Source: a virus. From it: a stretch of DNA of 64,000 nucleotides. The notes under the pieces are model-generated. The model saw only the letters and a list, made by a program, of their open reading frames with translations, was not told where the DNA came from and ran no database searches. Numbering within the stretch: the first letter of the stretch is position 1; each line of letters opens with the position of its first letter. The DNA is taken from positions 1 to 64,000 of IMG/VR virus record IMGVR_UViG_3300027822_000001. One strand, given 5' to 3'. Shown piece by piece: positions 52,269 through 60,644 of this stretch. A program made the position numbers and the translations under genes.

Positions 52269-54533
52269 TTATCCACATTTGTCATAGCCGCATGATTTAC
52301 ATACTGTACAGCCATTTTCTATAACTAAGGGAGCTCCACACTTTGGGCACTCTTCATTAGTTTCTCTTACTCCAGTATACTGTCCTAAAACTCTTTTTAT
52401 AACATTTTCAAAAGTTCCTACAATCATTGTTACTTTATCAAAACTTTTTAATATATCTTTAACTTCTACTCCATTACTTAAAAGCGTAGAAATAAGTCTT
52501 GTAAATACTTCTTCAGTTCCAGAACTATAATGACTTATAATATCATTTATGATGAGTTCTGTGCTTATTAAGTTATATATAGATTGTTTATTACCCTTTA
52601 TTTTTTCTAATTTGGCATTTGTTATTTTCTTTAAAACTATTCCTTTAACTTTAAGTGCAAATAGTTCATAAGGTTTGTCATCAATCAAACCTACCAATAC
52701 TACCCAGTCTTTACCGTCGATTTTTACATTATGTACCTCACACATGAGAAGCGTAGGTCTATTCTTTGCGGTCGCCAAATCTGTACTGCCAAATTTCTTT
52801 AATATACCTTCCCTCGAGCCGTCACGATACAAGGTGAATCCCTTTAGTTTCTTATCATAAGCATACCTAACTAGCTTATGTACTTCTTCTAGAGGAAAGT
52901 TTCTCTTTACATTATGAGTAACACTTATTGATTGGTCTGTATGTTTTTGAAGAGTAGCTTGTAAATCTATTTTATCATAAACATCAATCTCTTCTGCTGT
53001 ATTTTTATAATATGGACTTTTATCTACATGTTCCATAGGATTATCATTATAGCCAGCAATCTTAGCCCACTCTAAGAAAGGTGGATGATAAGTCTCAAAC
53101 TCTACCCAACCTTCTCCATTTTTATCAGTCTTAAATATAGTATCTTCTGTTGTTGCTCTTCTTCTTCTCTTAAAATGAAGTGCAAAAGCAGGTTCCATAC
53201 CACTAGTTACTCCAGCTATCATACTTCCAGTACCAACAGGTGCTACTGTTAAAAATCCAATGTTAGCGGGAACTTTATTCTTATACTCAGAGCCTAATAC
53301 TTTTAAAGTATCTTTCATAAATTTATGATTCATGAAAGCTTTTCTATTTCTGGCTATCTTTAATATTGGAGCTTCAATATCTAAATCAAGTGATGTTTTA
53401 ATAACTTCTACTTTTATAATTCTTGAAATCTTATCTACTATATCTCTATTTCCATAAGATAAGTTTAAAGCAGCTAAGAAGTCTCCAATGCCTGTCTTTC
53501 CTATTCCTATTCTTCTTCCTTCTCTTAAGATAGCCTTTATTTTAGTCCATAATTCAGTCTCTACTCCAGGTTCGCTTACTTTCAATATTTTATCTAAATG
53601 TTTTAATTCTTCCTCTACCACTGTATTCATAAATTTAGTAAGAACTTCGGTATCTCTTTTTATTAAACCAACATCTATTCTAGCATTAGAAGTAAATTTA
53701 TTCTCTACATAAGAATACCAATTGAGATGAGCTAATAAACAACTTCCATAAGGATTAAGAGGTATTTCGCCACAAGGATTAGTTCCTGTTGTACTAAACT
53801 TGTGTACTTTCATAGCATCTATAGGGTTGTCAAGAACAGTATCCCAAAATAGCAATCCTGGTTCTGCATTCTTCCACATATTCATAATAGCTTTCTTTCT
53901 TAATGTGCTGTGTTCAGACAGAAAAAAATCTTCATCTACTTTTAATGATATGTTTGCTCCAGTTATACTAATAGTATCTGTCTTAGCATCTACAAAATGT
54001 GTTGCATCTTTATGTTTGTAGGAAAGAGCTAACATTAAAGCTCCTCTTCTACCCTCTTGTGACACTTCTAATGTTGTATTAGAGTATCTTTTCATAAAAG
54101 GAACTAGTCCAGTTGAGGTAGAAGCAGCATTATTTATAACGCTTCCTCTAGGCCTTATGTTATCTAAAGAAGTTCCTACTCCTCCTCGTCTCTTCATGAT
54201 ATCTACTAGCATATTATCAATTTTGCAAATGCTATCGTAGTTATCTTCTGGAGATGGAATTACATAGCAATTAGATAATGATGTTAGTAGGGCAGTCCCA
54301 TAAGAAGCTGTTATACTTCCACCAAGAACAACTCTTTTGTTTACAAGCATTGAATGTAAATGAGCTATATCATCCTCAGACATTATAGTATTCTTGTATC
54401 TTTTAACTTTTGCTGTTATTCTGTTAATTATATCTAAATAACTATTTTCTATATATTTACCATCCTTTTTCAAAGCATACTTTCCTCTTAATGTCTTTCC
54501 AAAGGCTTCTCCAAATTCTTGTTCAAATGTCAT
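52269..54533 (-). CDS. nrdJ: Class II (B12-dependent) ribonucleotide reductase
   Basis: A 754-residue protein. Signatures: SNCYVIPSPEDNYDSI, the KRRGGVGTSLDNIRPRG loop, NPCGEIPL (catalytic Asn-Cys-Glu), and a C-terminal zinc ribbon with CPKCG and CKSCGYDKC. The zinc ribbon and TLYRDGSREGILKKF-type region mark the adenosylcobalamin-dependent NrdJ class. It reduces ribonucleotides to deoxyribonucleotides with a radical from coenzyme B12 and works with or without oxygen, an advantage in the gut. No partner subunit is needed and none is seen. The phage would depend on host cobalamin. Confidence 0.93.
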   Translation of the reverse strand: MTFEQEFGEAFGKTLRGKYALKKDGKYIENSYLDIINRITAKVKRYKNTIMSEDDIAHLHSMLVNKRVVLGGSITASYGTALLTSLSNCYVIPSPEDNYDSICKIDNMLVDIMKRRGGVGTSLDNIRPRGSVINNAASTSTGLVPFMKRYSNTTLEVSQEGRRGALMLALSYKHKDATHFVDAKTDTISITGANISLKVDEDFFLSEHSTLRKKAIMNMWKNAEPGLLFWDTVLDNPIDAMKVHKFSTTGTNPCGEIPLNPYGSCLLAHLNWYSYVENKFTSNARIDVGLIKRDTEVLTKFMNTVVEEELKHLDKILKVSEPGVETELWTKIKAILREGRRIGIGKTGIGDFLAALNLSYGNRDIVDKISRIIKVEVIKTSLDLDIEAPILKIARNRKAFMNHKFMKDTLKVLGSEYKNKVPANIGFLTVAPVGTGSMIAGVTSGMEPAFALHFKRRRRATTEDTIFKTDKNGEGWVEFETYHPPFLEWAKIAGYNDNPMEHVDKSPYYKNTAEEIDVYDKIDLQATLQKHTDQSISVTHNVKRNFPLEEVHKLVRYAYDKKLKGFTLYRDGSREGILKKFGSTDLATAKNRPTLLMCEVHNVKIDGKDWVVLVGLIDDKPYELFALKVKGIVLKKITNAKLEKIKGNKQSIYNLISTELIINDIISHYSSGTEEVFTRLISTLLSNGVEVKDILKSFDKVTMIVGTFENVIKRVLGQYTGVRETNEECPKCGAPLVIENGCTVCKSCGYDKCG

Positions 54534-55225
54534 TTTTTATTAAATAATAAATAAGGTTTCTTATTAAGCTGAGTCATTTCAACAGCTTCTTCTACTTTAG
54601 ACATGTTCTTAGCCAGTATAAAATAATACTGTAAAAGCATAGCCTCATCATAAGAATCATCTAATCCATTATGCTTTTCAGAATAATCTAAAGTATTAAA
54701 AGCATATTTATAGAAAGCTTCAACTGTAGTCTTAACTTTTCCTGTTTTAGTTGTAAATCCATTCTTTCTACAAAAGCAGTCATAGCAAGGCTTTTGACTT
54801 TCTACTAAAGCTGCTAATATAGCAATATCTAAAACAGGCATTATTTTTCTTATAATGTGATTACTAAGAGGTTTTTTGGCATGAGTATACTTTGAAAAAG
54901 TATAGCTTAATGCTCTAACGTCAAAGTTTACATTAAAAGCAGAAAACATATCATAGTTATTAAAGAGTTCTTCTTTAAATATCTCTTTAAACTCAGAGAC
55001 AGTAACTACACGTGCTTTACCTTGTATAATTCTTTCTTCTAGTATATCTTTATTTTGATTATAAAAATAGGCTTTCTTGAACATTGGACTATTATATACA
55101 TCTGATATTATATAATCCTTACTTTTTATGTCTCCTGTTTCAGTATCTAAAATTGACAGTCCTGCTTCATATATGTCAGCATTCTTTAAATCTATTGTTT
55201 CAGTATCTATAACTAATATTCTCAT
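54530..55225 (-). CDS. DnaQ-type 3'-5' exonuclease
   Basis: A 231-residue protein with the DEDD exonuclease pattern: DTET at the N-terminus (Asp7, Glu9), NVNFDVRAL in the middle and HNGLDDSYDEAML near residue 195. The YxxxD-type or HxAxxD-type ending here is H...DD..DE. It could proofread or trim DNA, or degrade host nucleic acid. The polymerase already has its own exonuclease domain, so a separate repair or RNA-processing role is plausible. It overlaps nrdJ by four bases. Confidence 0.8.
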   Translation of the reverse strand: MRILVIDTETIDLKNADIYEAGLSILDTETGDIKSKDYIISDVYNSPMFKKAYFYNQNKDILEERIIQGKARVVTVSEFKEIFKEELFNNYDMFSAFNVNFDVRALSYTFSKYTHAKKPLSNHIIRKIMPVLDIAILAALVESQKPCYDCFCRKNGFTTKTGKVKTTVEAFYKYAFNTLDYSEKHNGLDDSYDEAMLLQYYFILAKNMSKVEEAVEMTQLNKKPYLLFNKK

Positions 55226-55428
55226 ACTATTAAATTATAACTATCTCCAATACCTCTTAAAACTTTAGCAAGATGTAGTGCAAGATTAGCTTTACCCTCA
55301 TCACACATGCCTTCTAATATCTCCATTTGTTTATCTTTAGGGCAGTCTTCAAAAACAGTAAGTTGTCTTTTCTCTTCATCTTCAAATTTATAGAAGTAAA
55401 ATACTCCCGATAAGTTTCTCCTATGCAT
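55222..55428 (-). CDS. Small conserved protein, unknown
   Basis: A 68-residue protein beginning MHRRNLSGVFYFYKFEDEEKRQLT, with helical C-terminal half (MEILEGMCDEGKANLALHLAKVLRGIGD). It overlaps both neighbours (4 and 8 bases), so it is firmly part of the operon. No family recognised. Confidence 0.6.
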   Translation of the reverse strand: MHRRNLSGVFYFYKFEDEEKRQLTVFEDCPKDKQMEILEGMCDEGKANLALHLAKVLRGIGDSYNLIV

Positions 55429-56029
55429 ATAATTTATATTTGAAGTTATTAAAACTTTCTATACTTTTAAAACTCTTATATTTCTTTTCATCGTTTTCTA
55501 TATAAGATATTAAAAGCATGTGTCTATTATCTTTCGTATTATCTACTTTTGAGGATATATGAATCCAACTTGGATTATCAATATCTCCAAATTCCCATAT
55601 AAGTTGGTCAAAATCTAAGTTTTCAACAACAAAATAGAACATTTCAGAATTAGTTACTCTTCCATAAGTATCATCTATATCCATTGCCTCACACTTTACA
55701 TGTTGAGACCTATAAGAACCGCCAACTTTGATATTTAAAAATAGACATCTATACATGGAGTTTATCTTAATCATGACTCCAAAGTTATCTCTTATAGGCT
55801 CAAATAGGAGTAGTCCTAATTTTTTTAATTTAGTAAATTGAGCTTTTGAAGGGCGATTATCTATTCCTAACCTTTTAGCCTTATATGAGTAATAACATTC
55901 TTTTATAGATATGTGTGGTGTTAACATACCTTTTCTTAGCATTTTCTTTTCATTTAAATTGTTATATTGTTTATTATTAATTAGCATTATTAGTGCTTCC
56001 TCTAACGTTTTAGGCAACTTATCTTTCAT
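55421..56029 (-). CDS. M15-type peptidase, probable endolysin
   Basis: A 202-residue protein with the zinc ligands of the M15 (D-Ala-D-Ala carboxypeptidase / L-Ala-D-Glu endopeptidase) family: SYRSQHVKCEAMDID (His110, Asp117) and PSWIHIS (His157), with the preceding RCLFLN and LIWEFG strands. The usual glycine after the lysine of SQH(M/V)KG is a cysteine here. Such enzymes cut peptidoglycan cross-bridges for lysis. No signal peptide is visible, so a holin or other export route is needed. It heads the replication operon, next to a 137-base gap, which is an odd place for a lysis gene. Confidence 0.8.
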   Translation of the reverse strand: MKDKLPKTLEEALIMLINNKQYNNLNEKKMLRKGMLTPHISIKECYYSYKAKRLGIDNRPSKAQFTKLKKLGLLLFEPIRDNFGVMIKINSMYRCLFLNIKVGGSYRSQHVKCEAMDIDDTYGRVTNSEMFYFVVENLDFDQLIWEFGDIDNPSWIHISSKVDNTKDNRHMLLISYIENDEKKYKSFKSIESFNNFKYKLYA

Positions 56030-56044
56030 TTTTCTGTATTTTTT

Positions 56045-56069
56045 AAAAAGTTAAAAATTCGTACTTTTT
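56045..56069 (-). terminator. Operon-end element copy e, AAAAAGT-N11-ACTTTTT
   Basis: Seven-base arms around an 11-base centre, oriented on the - strand. It lies just before the M15 gene and after copy f, in the 56030-56166 gap between the early and the replication operons. The gap holds no gene. Confidence 0.5.
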
Positions 56070-56123
56070 GTAAATTAAAAAAGCATCCTGATTTATAGTA
56101 GCGGGATAGCATCAAAAACCGGT

Positions 56124-56145
56124 AAAAGTCCAAAAAATCAACTTT
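56124..56145 (-). terminator. Operon-end element copy f, AAAGT-N11-ACTTTT
   Basis: On the - strand the arms are AAAGT and ACTTTT with a centre containing GATTTTTTGG when read through; spacing equals the other copies. It lies 21 bases after the stop of the upstream early gene. Confidence 0.5.
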
Positions 56146-56166
56146 AAATAGAAAATTCGACAATTT

Positions 56167-56376
56167 TTAGTGCTTAAAAATAATTTCTGTATCAAATTTC
56201 CACCCTGTTTCTTGTTCTACTTCAACTAGCCATCTAGAAAGACGTAACTCTAAATTAATTAAATGTGTAGAAGTTTTATCTTTTATTGGAATATCTTTTG
56301 TAGCTTTTAACTTTATAGCAACAGTATAGTTCTTATTTTCTATCGGTTCTATATCTATTAACTTAGGTTGTTCCAT
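56167..56376 (-). CDS. Small early protein, unknown
   Basis: I chose the ATG at 56376 over an in-frame TTG at 56400; this gives 69 residues (MEQPKLIDIEPIENKNYTV...) with a 14-base overlap with the upstream gene. It is the last gene of the early - strand block and the operon-end elements follow. Mixed beta/helix composition; no family recognised. Confidence 0.6.
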   Translation of the reverse strand: MEQPKLIDIEPIENKNYTVAIKLKATKDIPIKDKTSTHLINLELRLSRWLVEVEQETGWKFDTEIIFKH

Positions 56377-57073
56377 CTGCAATTTTTTTAAAGTCTTCAA
56401 AAGCTTTTAATATTAAGTTCTCTTCTTCAACTGCTAAAATAGTAGCTCTTTTGAAAAACTTTAAAGCTAAATTGTAATTGCCATCACATATGTCTAAATA
56501 TTCTGTTTTAAATACTTTTTTATACCTTTCTATTCTCGCATACTTCTCTTTAACGAAATTAATTTTATCTTGAACTTCTGTAACTATTAAAGCTCTTTTT
56601 TTAGTATATTCATCATATACTTTTTTATTCTCTTTATATACGCTTAAATTTTTACTATAACTAGTAATTAAATGTTTTACTTTTTTATAAGCTTCTTTTT
56701 TTAAAACTTTAGTTTCTGTTATACTACTTAATTTTTCTTCATAATAGCTATCAGATTCAGTTACTATTTTAAGCTCTTCATTTTGACTAACGCCTGCCTT
56801 ATCTGCATTTTTTGTAAGAGTTAATATTTTCTCTAATTCTTCTTTATTTCTAAAATACATATAAGATAAAGAATAATTAGAATATAAAGTAGTTGTTTCT
56901 AAGTTGTTTAAAGCTGCTGGTTTAATTGGTTCAATTGGCTCATCTATTTTCTCTATTCCAGCTTTTAATTCTTTTATTTTTATAACTTTTTTTATTTCTT
57001 CTTCTGATAGTTTAAGTATAACTTCTTCTTTAAAAGAGTCGAAGTTAAATAAATCTAACTTCTTTTTAGTCAT
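56363..57073 (-). CDS. Coiled-coil early protein, unknown
   Basis: A 236-residue, Lys/Glu-rich helical protein, with the N-terminal third proline-containing (KIDEPIEPIKPAA) and the rest probably coiled coil (residues 75-230). The ATG overlaps the upstream stop by four bases. No motif recognised. Confidence 0.6.
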   Translation of the reverse strand: MTKKKLDLFNFDSFKEEVILKLSEEEIKKVIKIKELKAGIEKIDEPIEPIKPAALNNLETTTLYSNYSLSYMYFRNKEELEKILTLTKNADKAGVSQNEELKIVTESDSYYEEKLSSITETKVLKKEAYKKVKHLITSYSKNLSVYKENKKVYDEYTKKRALIVTEVQDKINFVKEKYARIERYKKVFKTEYLDICDGNYNLALKFFKRATILAVEEENLILKAFEDFKKIADGTT

Positions 57074-57642
57074 CGTTTCAATATTGTTATTTCTTCGGTA
57101 GTAGTTTCTCCACTACATTTATTAATTGTATTAACATGAGTTTCTTTATGTCCAAAAGGAAAGAAAGTTCTATTTCCTTTATTTCCAACCCTTTTCCACC
57201 AGTAAACACTAGCAGAACGGTAATCTACCATTAGTGTATCAAATGTTATGCTATCAGCAAGTACTAATCCACTTACATGTACACAACTATCTGGCTTATA
57301 ATTAAATCTTCTGATAGAATCTCCTGCCATTACTATAGTTGTGTCATAATCATATTTATAATGATTATTTATAACTCTAGTAACATTTTTTACTTTTATA
57401 TTATTTGCTTTAATTACCTCTTTGAGTAAGCTATCATTCTTTAAAACATACTGTCTAAATTCATCTTTAGATACTGTATAACTTTTATCATTAGTACTTT
57501 TTATAAGCTCAGTTATTGTATGCTCCATCTCCTTATTACTACTAAGTAATGTTGCAAATTTAGATAAAAACCCTACTATCATAAGTATTACAGCAATTAT
57601 AACTAATATAGTTACTAAATACTTTTCTATTTTATTAAACAT
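57070..57642 (-). CDS. Membrane-anchored periplasmic protein, spanin-like
   Basis: A 190-residue protein with one N-terminal membrane helix (about residues 9-27: short cytoplasmic basic start, then a hydrophobic run), a coiled-coil-prone segment (35-80) and a beta-rich tail with Tyr-Trp-Trp-Lys-Arg near residue 150. The layout is that of inner-membrane spanins and of small Bacteroidota phage proteins with a W(W/F)KR..G tail. Membrane topology is clear; the lysis role is a guess. Confidence 0.55.
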   Translation of the reverse strand: MFNKIEKYLVTILVIIAVILMIVGFLSKFATLLSSNKEMEHTITELIKSTNDKSYTVSKDEFRQYVLKNDSLLKEVIKANNIKVKNVTRVINNHYKYDYDTTIVMAGDSIRRFNYKPDSCVHVSGLVLADSITFDTLMVDYRSASVYWWKRVGNKGNRTFFPFGHKETHVNTINKCSGETTTEEITILKR

Positions 57643-57644
57643 AA

Positions 57645-57959
57645 TTAGAACTTAGGAGTGTATTTCTTTTTAATCTCTGCTTTTTTAGCTTCTACAAGTA
57701 CTTTAGTTTCAATTTCTTTTACTTCTTTTACTTGTATGTCATTACTACTTTCTTTAGCATAATTTAGCCACCATTCTTCTTTTTTGAAGTCTTGTTCAGC
57801 AGTAGTTCCATCTTTTAATCCTGCCCTCATTCTATAGAAAAAAGCTGTTATCTCTGCTGCAATTTTCAATGCTTCTTTTCCCCATATTCTCTTAGCCATC
57901 TCTGCAGATTCTACAGAATATTTATTATAGTGTGTTGGATGATTTACAAATGTACCCAT
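57645..57959 (-). CDS. DUF3310-type phage protein
   Basis: A 104-residue protein with the typical DUF3310 pattern: VNHPTHYNKYSVESAEMAKRIWG, then an EITAFFYRMRAGLKDG segment and an acidic QDFKKEEWWLNY helix. DUF3310 proteins are common in phages and often sit among nucleotide-metabolism genes; their biochemical role is not established. A Lys/Glu-rich C-terminal extension of ~30 residues is additional. Early operon position. Confidence 0.75.
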   Translation of the reverse strand: MGTFVNHPTHYNKYSVESAEMAKRIWGKEALKIAAEITAFFYRMRAGLKDGTTAEQDFKKEEWWLNYAKESSNDIQVKEVKEIETKVLVEAKKAEIKKKYTPKF

Positions 57960-57962
57960 ATT

Positions 57963-58358
57963 TTATATTGTTATTGTTTTTACTACTCTTGATTTTAATT
58001 TTTCATTTAAAGCTAGAATCATAGCTGGCTTTTCATATCCCCTTATAGACTTATTGTGTTCAAATATATTTATATCATCTTCTTTAAAATATACATAGCC
58101 GTTTTCTAAGTTTATTTTAGCTCTCAATATCGAAGATTTCATTTTTCTTCTTGTTTTTAGACTCTTTATATAAGATATGGCTTTAATATCAGTAGAGAAC
58201 GTTAATATTTCAAATTTTACCATGTAATAAGAACCACCATGCTCTTTTGTTGCTGTAAATCCTTTTAGAGGAGACCAAATTATTCTTTTTCTTTCTATAT
58301 AGTAATAAGGACTTTTTACAGTATCTTCTTGTTTTAATATTCTATATTTTGTTTTCAT
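57963..58358 (-). CDS. Small basic early protein, unknown
   Basis: A 131-residue basic protein (KRIIWSPLKGFTATKEHGG; SLKTRRKMKSSILRAKINLENG), beta-rich and possibly nucleic-acid binding. It overlaps the upstream gene by 17 bases. No family recognised. Confidence 0.55.
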   Translation of the reverse strand: MKTKYRILKQEDTVKSPYYYIERKRIIWSPLKGFTATKEHGGSYYMVKFEILTFSTDIKAISYIKSLKTRRKMKSSILRAKINLENGYVYFKEDDINIFEHNKSIRGYEKPAMILALNEKLKSRVVKTITI

Positions 58359-58773
58359 CTTTTAATTTTAATATTTTCTTCTTAATATATTTAAGAGAAT
58401 CTATTGAAGAATTTATTTTCTTAGCTTTTTTCTTATTTATTAACTTTAAAATCTTATAAATAATAGTATTCATATCTAATATTTGCATTTTTTGAGCAAT
58501 TATAGTTGCTTTGAAAAAATCAATATATCCATTTAAGATTAAAATATGCTTTGTTAATTTAACTAAGTTCTCATTTGTTCTTTCTATTTCCTGATTTAAT
58601 TCTTCTGTTTTATCACAATATTTTCGATTCTTTAATATTATATCTTTTACTATATCACCGTTAAATCTACTATTTGTAACTCTTCTAATATCTCTTAAAT
58701 AGCTTTCATACAATCTAATTTTAGCAATTGCATCACTCAGTTCATTTCTTAAATACTTTTTAGTTGCCATCAT
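58342..58773 (-). CDS. Helical early protein, unknown
   Basis: A 143-residue protein, Lys/Ile/Asn rich and helical throughout (coiled coil about 25-75). It begins MMATKKYLRNELSDAIAKIRLYE and ends in TAG. Two adjacent ATG codons are possible starts. It overlaps both neighbours. Function unknown. Confidence 0.55.
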   Translation of the reverse strand: MMATKKYLRNELSDAIAKIRLYESYLRDIRRVTNSRFNGDIVKDIILKNRKYCDKTEELNQEIERTNENLVKLTKHILILNGYIDFFKATIIAQKMQILDMNTIIYKILKLINKKKAKKINSSIDSLKYIKKKILKLKDENKI

Positions 58774-59023
58774 TGTTTTCTTTTAAATATATTGATATTG
58801 CTGTTAACCATTGTCCTTCATTTCCAGTAATATGTGTTGCAATTAAATGGTACTTTCTTCCTGCTATTTCTTTCAATATCTTATGGATTTCTGAATGAAA
58901 TTCTGTAAAACCATAATCTTTCTCTAAGCTATTTATTAACCTTTCTGTATATTGCGTAAGACTTTCAATATCTTTGTCTCTTTCTCTAAAATAATCAAAT
59001 ATTAGTTTTTTATTAATCTTCAT
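58760..59023 (-). CDS. Small early protein, unknown
   Basis: An 87-residue protein (KINKKLIFDYFRERDKDI...), helical, with a C-terminal GNEGQWLTAISIYLKEN segment. It overlaps the upstream gene by 11 bases and the downstream gene by 14. Not recognised. Confidence 0.5.
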   Translation of the reverse strand: MKINKKLIFDYFRERDKDIESLTQYTERLINSLEKDYGFTEFHSEIHKILKEIAGRKYHLIATHITGNEGQWLTAISIYLKENNDGN

Positions 59024-59309
59024 TTTGTTGTTCTTCTAGAAATCTAGCATATAATTCAAGCATTTTTATGTGCTTTGTACTATCTTCTATAAATTCAAAT
59101 AAGTTTCTAAGTTCCATAGTTACATAATTAGCAGGCTCTTCTGCAAATTCGTTTGGAATTTTTTGCATGAGAAGTAATACTGTAATTTGAAGTTTAGTAT
59201 GTTCTATTGTTTGTAATTCACTTTCAATTTCGTCTTCCACTTCCCCTACTGTCTTATAAGTTTCTTTATTTAGAAATAAATCCATAGTGAAGTCTGTTCC
59301 CCATCCCAT
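59013..59309 (-). CDS. Small acidic early protein, unknown
   Basis: A 98-residue acidic helical protein (VGEVEDEIESELQTIEH; FLEEQQNED end). Tight overlap with the downstream gene. No motif. Small acidic early proteins in phages often act by binding host enzymes, but nothing here proves it. Confidence 0.55.
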   Translation of the reverse strand: MGWGTDFTMDLFLNKETYKTVGEVEDEIESELQTIEHTKLQITVLLLMQKIPNEFAEEPANYVTMELRNLFEFIEDSTKHIKMLELYARFLEEQQNED

Positions 59310-59315
59310 AATATG

Positions 59316-59696
59316 TTATTTAATATTGTTATTAATTTTTATTCCAGCCATTTCCTGTAAAGCTTCTATTCTTTCATCGTTATTGCTAAACCAATAAGCA
59401 CTTATTTCTGATTTATAATCTTTAAGCTCTGGAAATAATAACGTGGCATTATTATAACATATATTTAAATTGTATATAGATGAAGCTATAGAAGTTAAAG
59501 CTACACATAAACCCTCTTTAAGTTCAAAAGGAACACTATAATGTTTATACTGTAAAGTAAAATTAGCCTCTAACTCTTCAATTAGAGTTCTCTCAAATGC
59601 TCTTAGTATTGCTTTATAAATTTGAACTCTTACTCTTTTCTTTAAAAGCTTAACAGTCTGCCCAGAATTTATTAAAATAGACTTAGTTGTATACAT
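59316..59696 (-). CDS. Early protein of a repeated family (paralog 1)
   Basis: A 126-residue protein sharing features with the 61781 gene, also 126 residues: a central G(L/M)C segment (EGLCVALTSIA) and a C-terminal (Y/F)WF....ERIE.L signature (AYWFSNNDERIEALQEM). Duplicated small early genes of this kind are frequent in Bacteroidota phages. Function unknown. It overlaps the upstream gene by 25 bases. Confidence 0.6.
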   Translation of the reverse strand: MYTTKSILINSGQTVKLLKKRVRVQIYKAILRAFERTLIEELEANFTLQYKHYSVPFELKEGLCVALTSIASSIYNLNICYNNATLLFPELKDYKSEISAYWFSNNDERIEALQEMAGIKINNNIK

Positions 59697-60136
59697 GTCT
59701 CTTTATTTTTATTGTTTTTATTATTATATATTTTTAATTTATCTTCTATTGATTTTTTAGCTTCTTTCTTATTAGCTAGATATTTTTCTAACTCTTTATT
59801 TAAATTATTAGCAATATAAAAGTCTTCTTTATAAAAGTTAGCTAAAAAAGTATCCCAGTAACCATAGCCACAATCTTTACACCCCCAAAATAAAGATTTA
59901 TCTAAAGGATGTCGTCTAGTATTACTTGAATCGCATATTGGACAAATTCCATTTCTATATTGATGAATTAGTTTCTCACAATCCATTCCAAGCACCCATA
60001 ACTTATCTTCTACAATAGTAGTTCCAGCATTTAATACCCAAAATAGTTGAAGGTCTTCTTTATCAGTTCTAGAAACAAAGTGCATACTATGAATATTATT
60101 TTTAGGTTTTTTTAGCTTAAGAGCTTTCTGTACCAT
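59672..60136 (-). CDS. Zinc-ribbon protein, unknown role
   Basis: A 154-residue basic protein with a four-cysteine ribbon: CPICDSS, then about 20 residues and WGCKDCGYGYWDTF. A Lys-rich helical tail follows (NLNKELEKYLANKKEAKKS). Zinc ribbons of this form occur in DNA- or RNA-binding proteins and in some primases and topoisomerases. The protein may bind nucleic acid or an RNA polymerase. Family unknown. Confidence 0.6.
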   Translation of the reverse strand: MVQKALKLKKPKNNIHSMHFVSRTDKEDLQLFWVLNAGTTIVEDKLWVLGMDCEKLIHQYRNGICPICDSSNTRRHPLDKSLFWGCKDCGYGYWDTFLANFYKEDFYIANNLNKELEKYLANKKEAKKSIEDKLKIYNNKNNKNKETCIQLSLF

Positions 60137-60140
60137 TATA

Positions 60141-60410
60141 TTAGTTGTTAACTTTAGATGGATATTGTAAGAATTTAGTACTAAAAGCAGCTTTTATTTT
60201 AGTTCTTCCTAATAGTTTATAAGCAAGTACTCTATGTCTACCGTCTTTTATTTTATATCCTCCTTTAGATAATCTAGAAACCTTTATAGCTGGAGCTTCT
60301 TTACCTTGTCTTAAATAATCAATTAAACTAAGAGTAGTTGGATTTATTGGATACCTATCCATTTTTATTAATGAAATATCTATGTCAGCTTCTTGTCTTT
60401 TAGTACTCAT
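60141..60410 (-). CDS. ParB-like nuclease-fold protein
   Basis: An 89-residue protein with the ParB/sulfiredoxin signature DGRHRVLAYKLLG (Asp56, Gly57, Arg58, His59, Arg60) preceded by a YPINPTTLSLIDYLRQG segment. The N-terminal ParB fold binds CTP/ATP or acts as nuclease or kinase in other proteins. It lacks a helix-turn-helix, so partition of DNA is unlikely. Small ParB-like phage proteins often modify DNA or host factors. Fold is likely; function open. Confidence 0.7.
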   Translation of the reverse strand: MSTKRQEADIDISLIKMDRYPINPTTLSLIDYLRQGKEAPAIKVSRLSKGGYKIKDGRHRVLAYKLLGRTKIKAAFSTKFLQYPSKVNN

Positions 60411-60421
60411 AACTTTATTAT

Positions 60422-60640
60422 TTAAATTAATTCTCTTCTTTTAATTTTAATGCCTTTAAAACTTAAGCCTTTATGCATTTCTTTAAGCATCCTAAGAGAA
60501 GCTCTAGTAGTCATCAAAACTGGTATTTCACCTCCAGCCCATGTATAACTAGTTTCATCCAGTTTAACAATATGAGCATACTTACCAAGAGTTTCTCTTC
60601 TGATATCTGTAAATTCTAAGACTTTAAAGATTTCTTTCAT
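60422..60640 (-). CDS. Small early protein, unknown
   Basis: A 72-residue basic protein (MKEIFKVLEFTDIRRETLGK ... GIKIKRRELI). Short gaps of 11 and 4 bases link it to neighbours. Not recognised. Confidence 0.5.
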   Translation of the reverse strand: MKEIFKVLEFTDIRRETLGKYAHIVKLDETSYTWAGGEIPVLMTTRASLRMLKEMHKGLSFKGIKIKRRELI

Positions 60641-60644
60641 ACTT

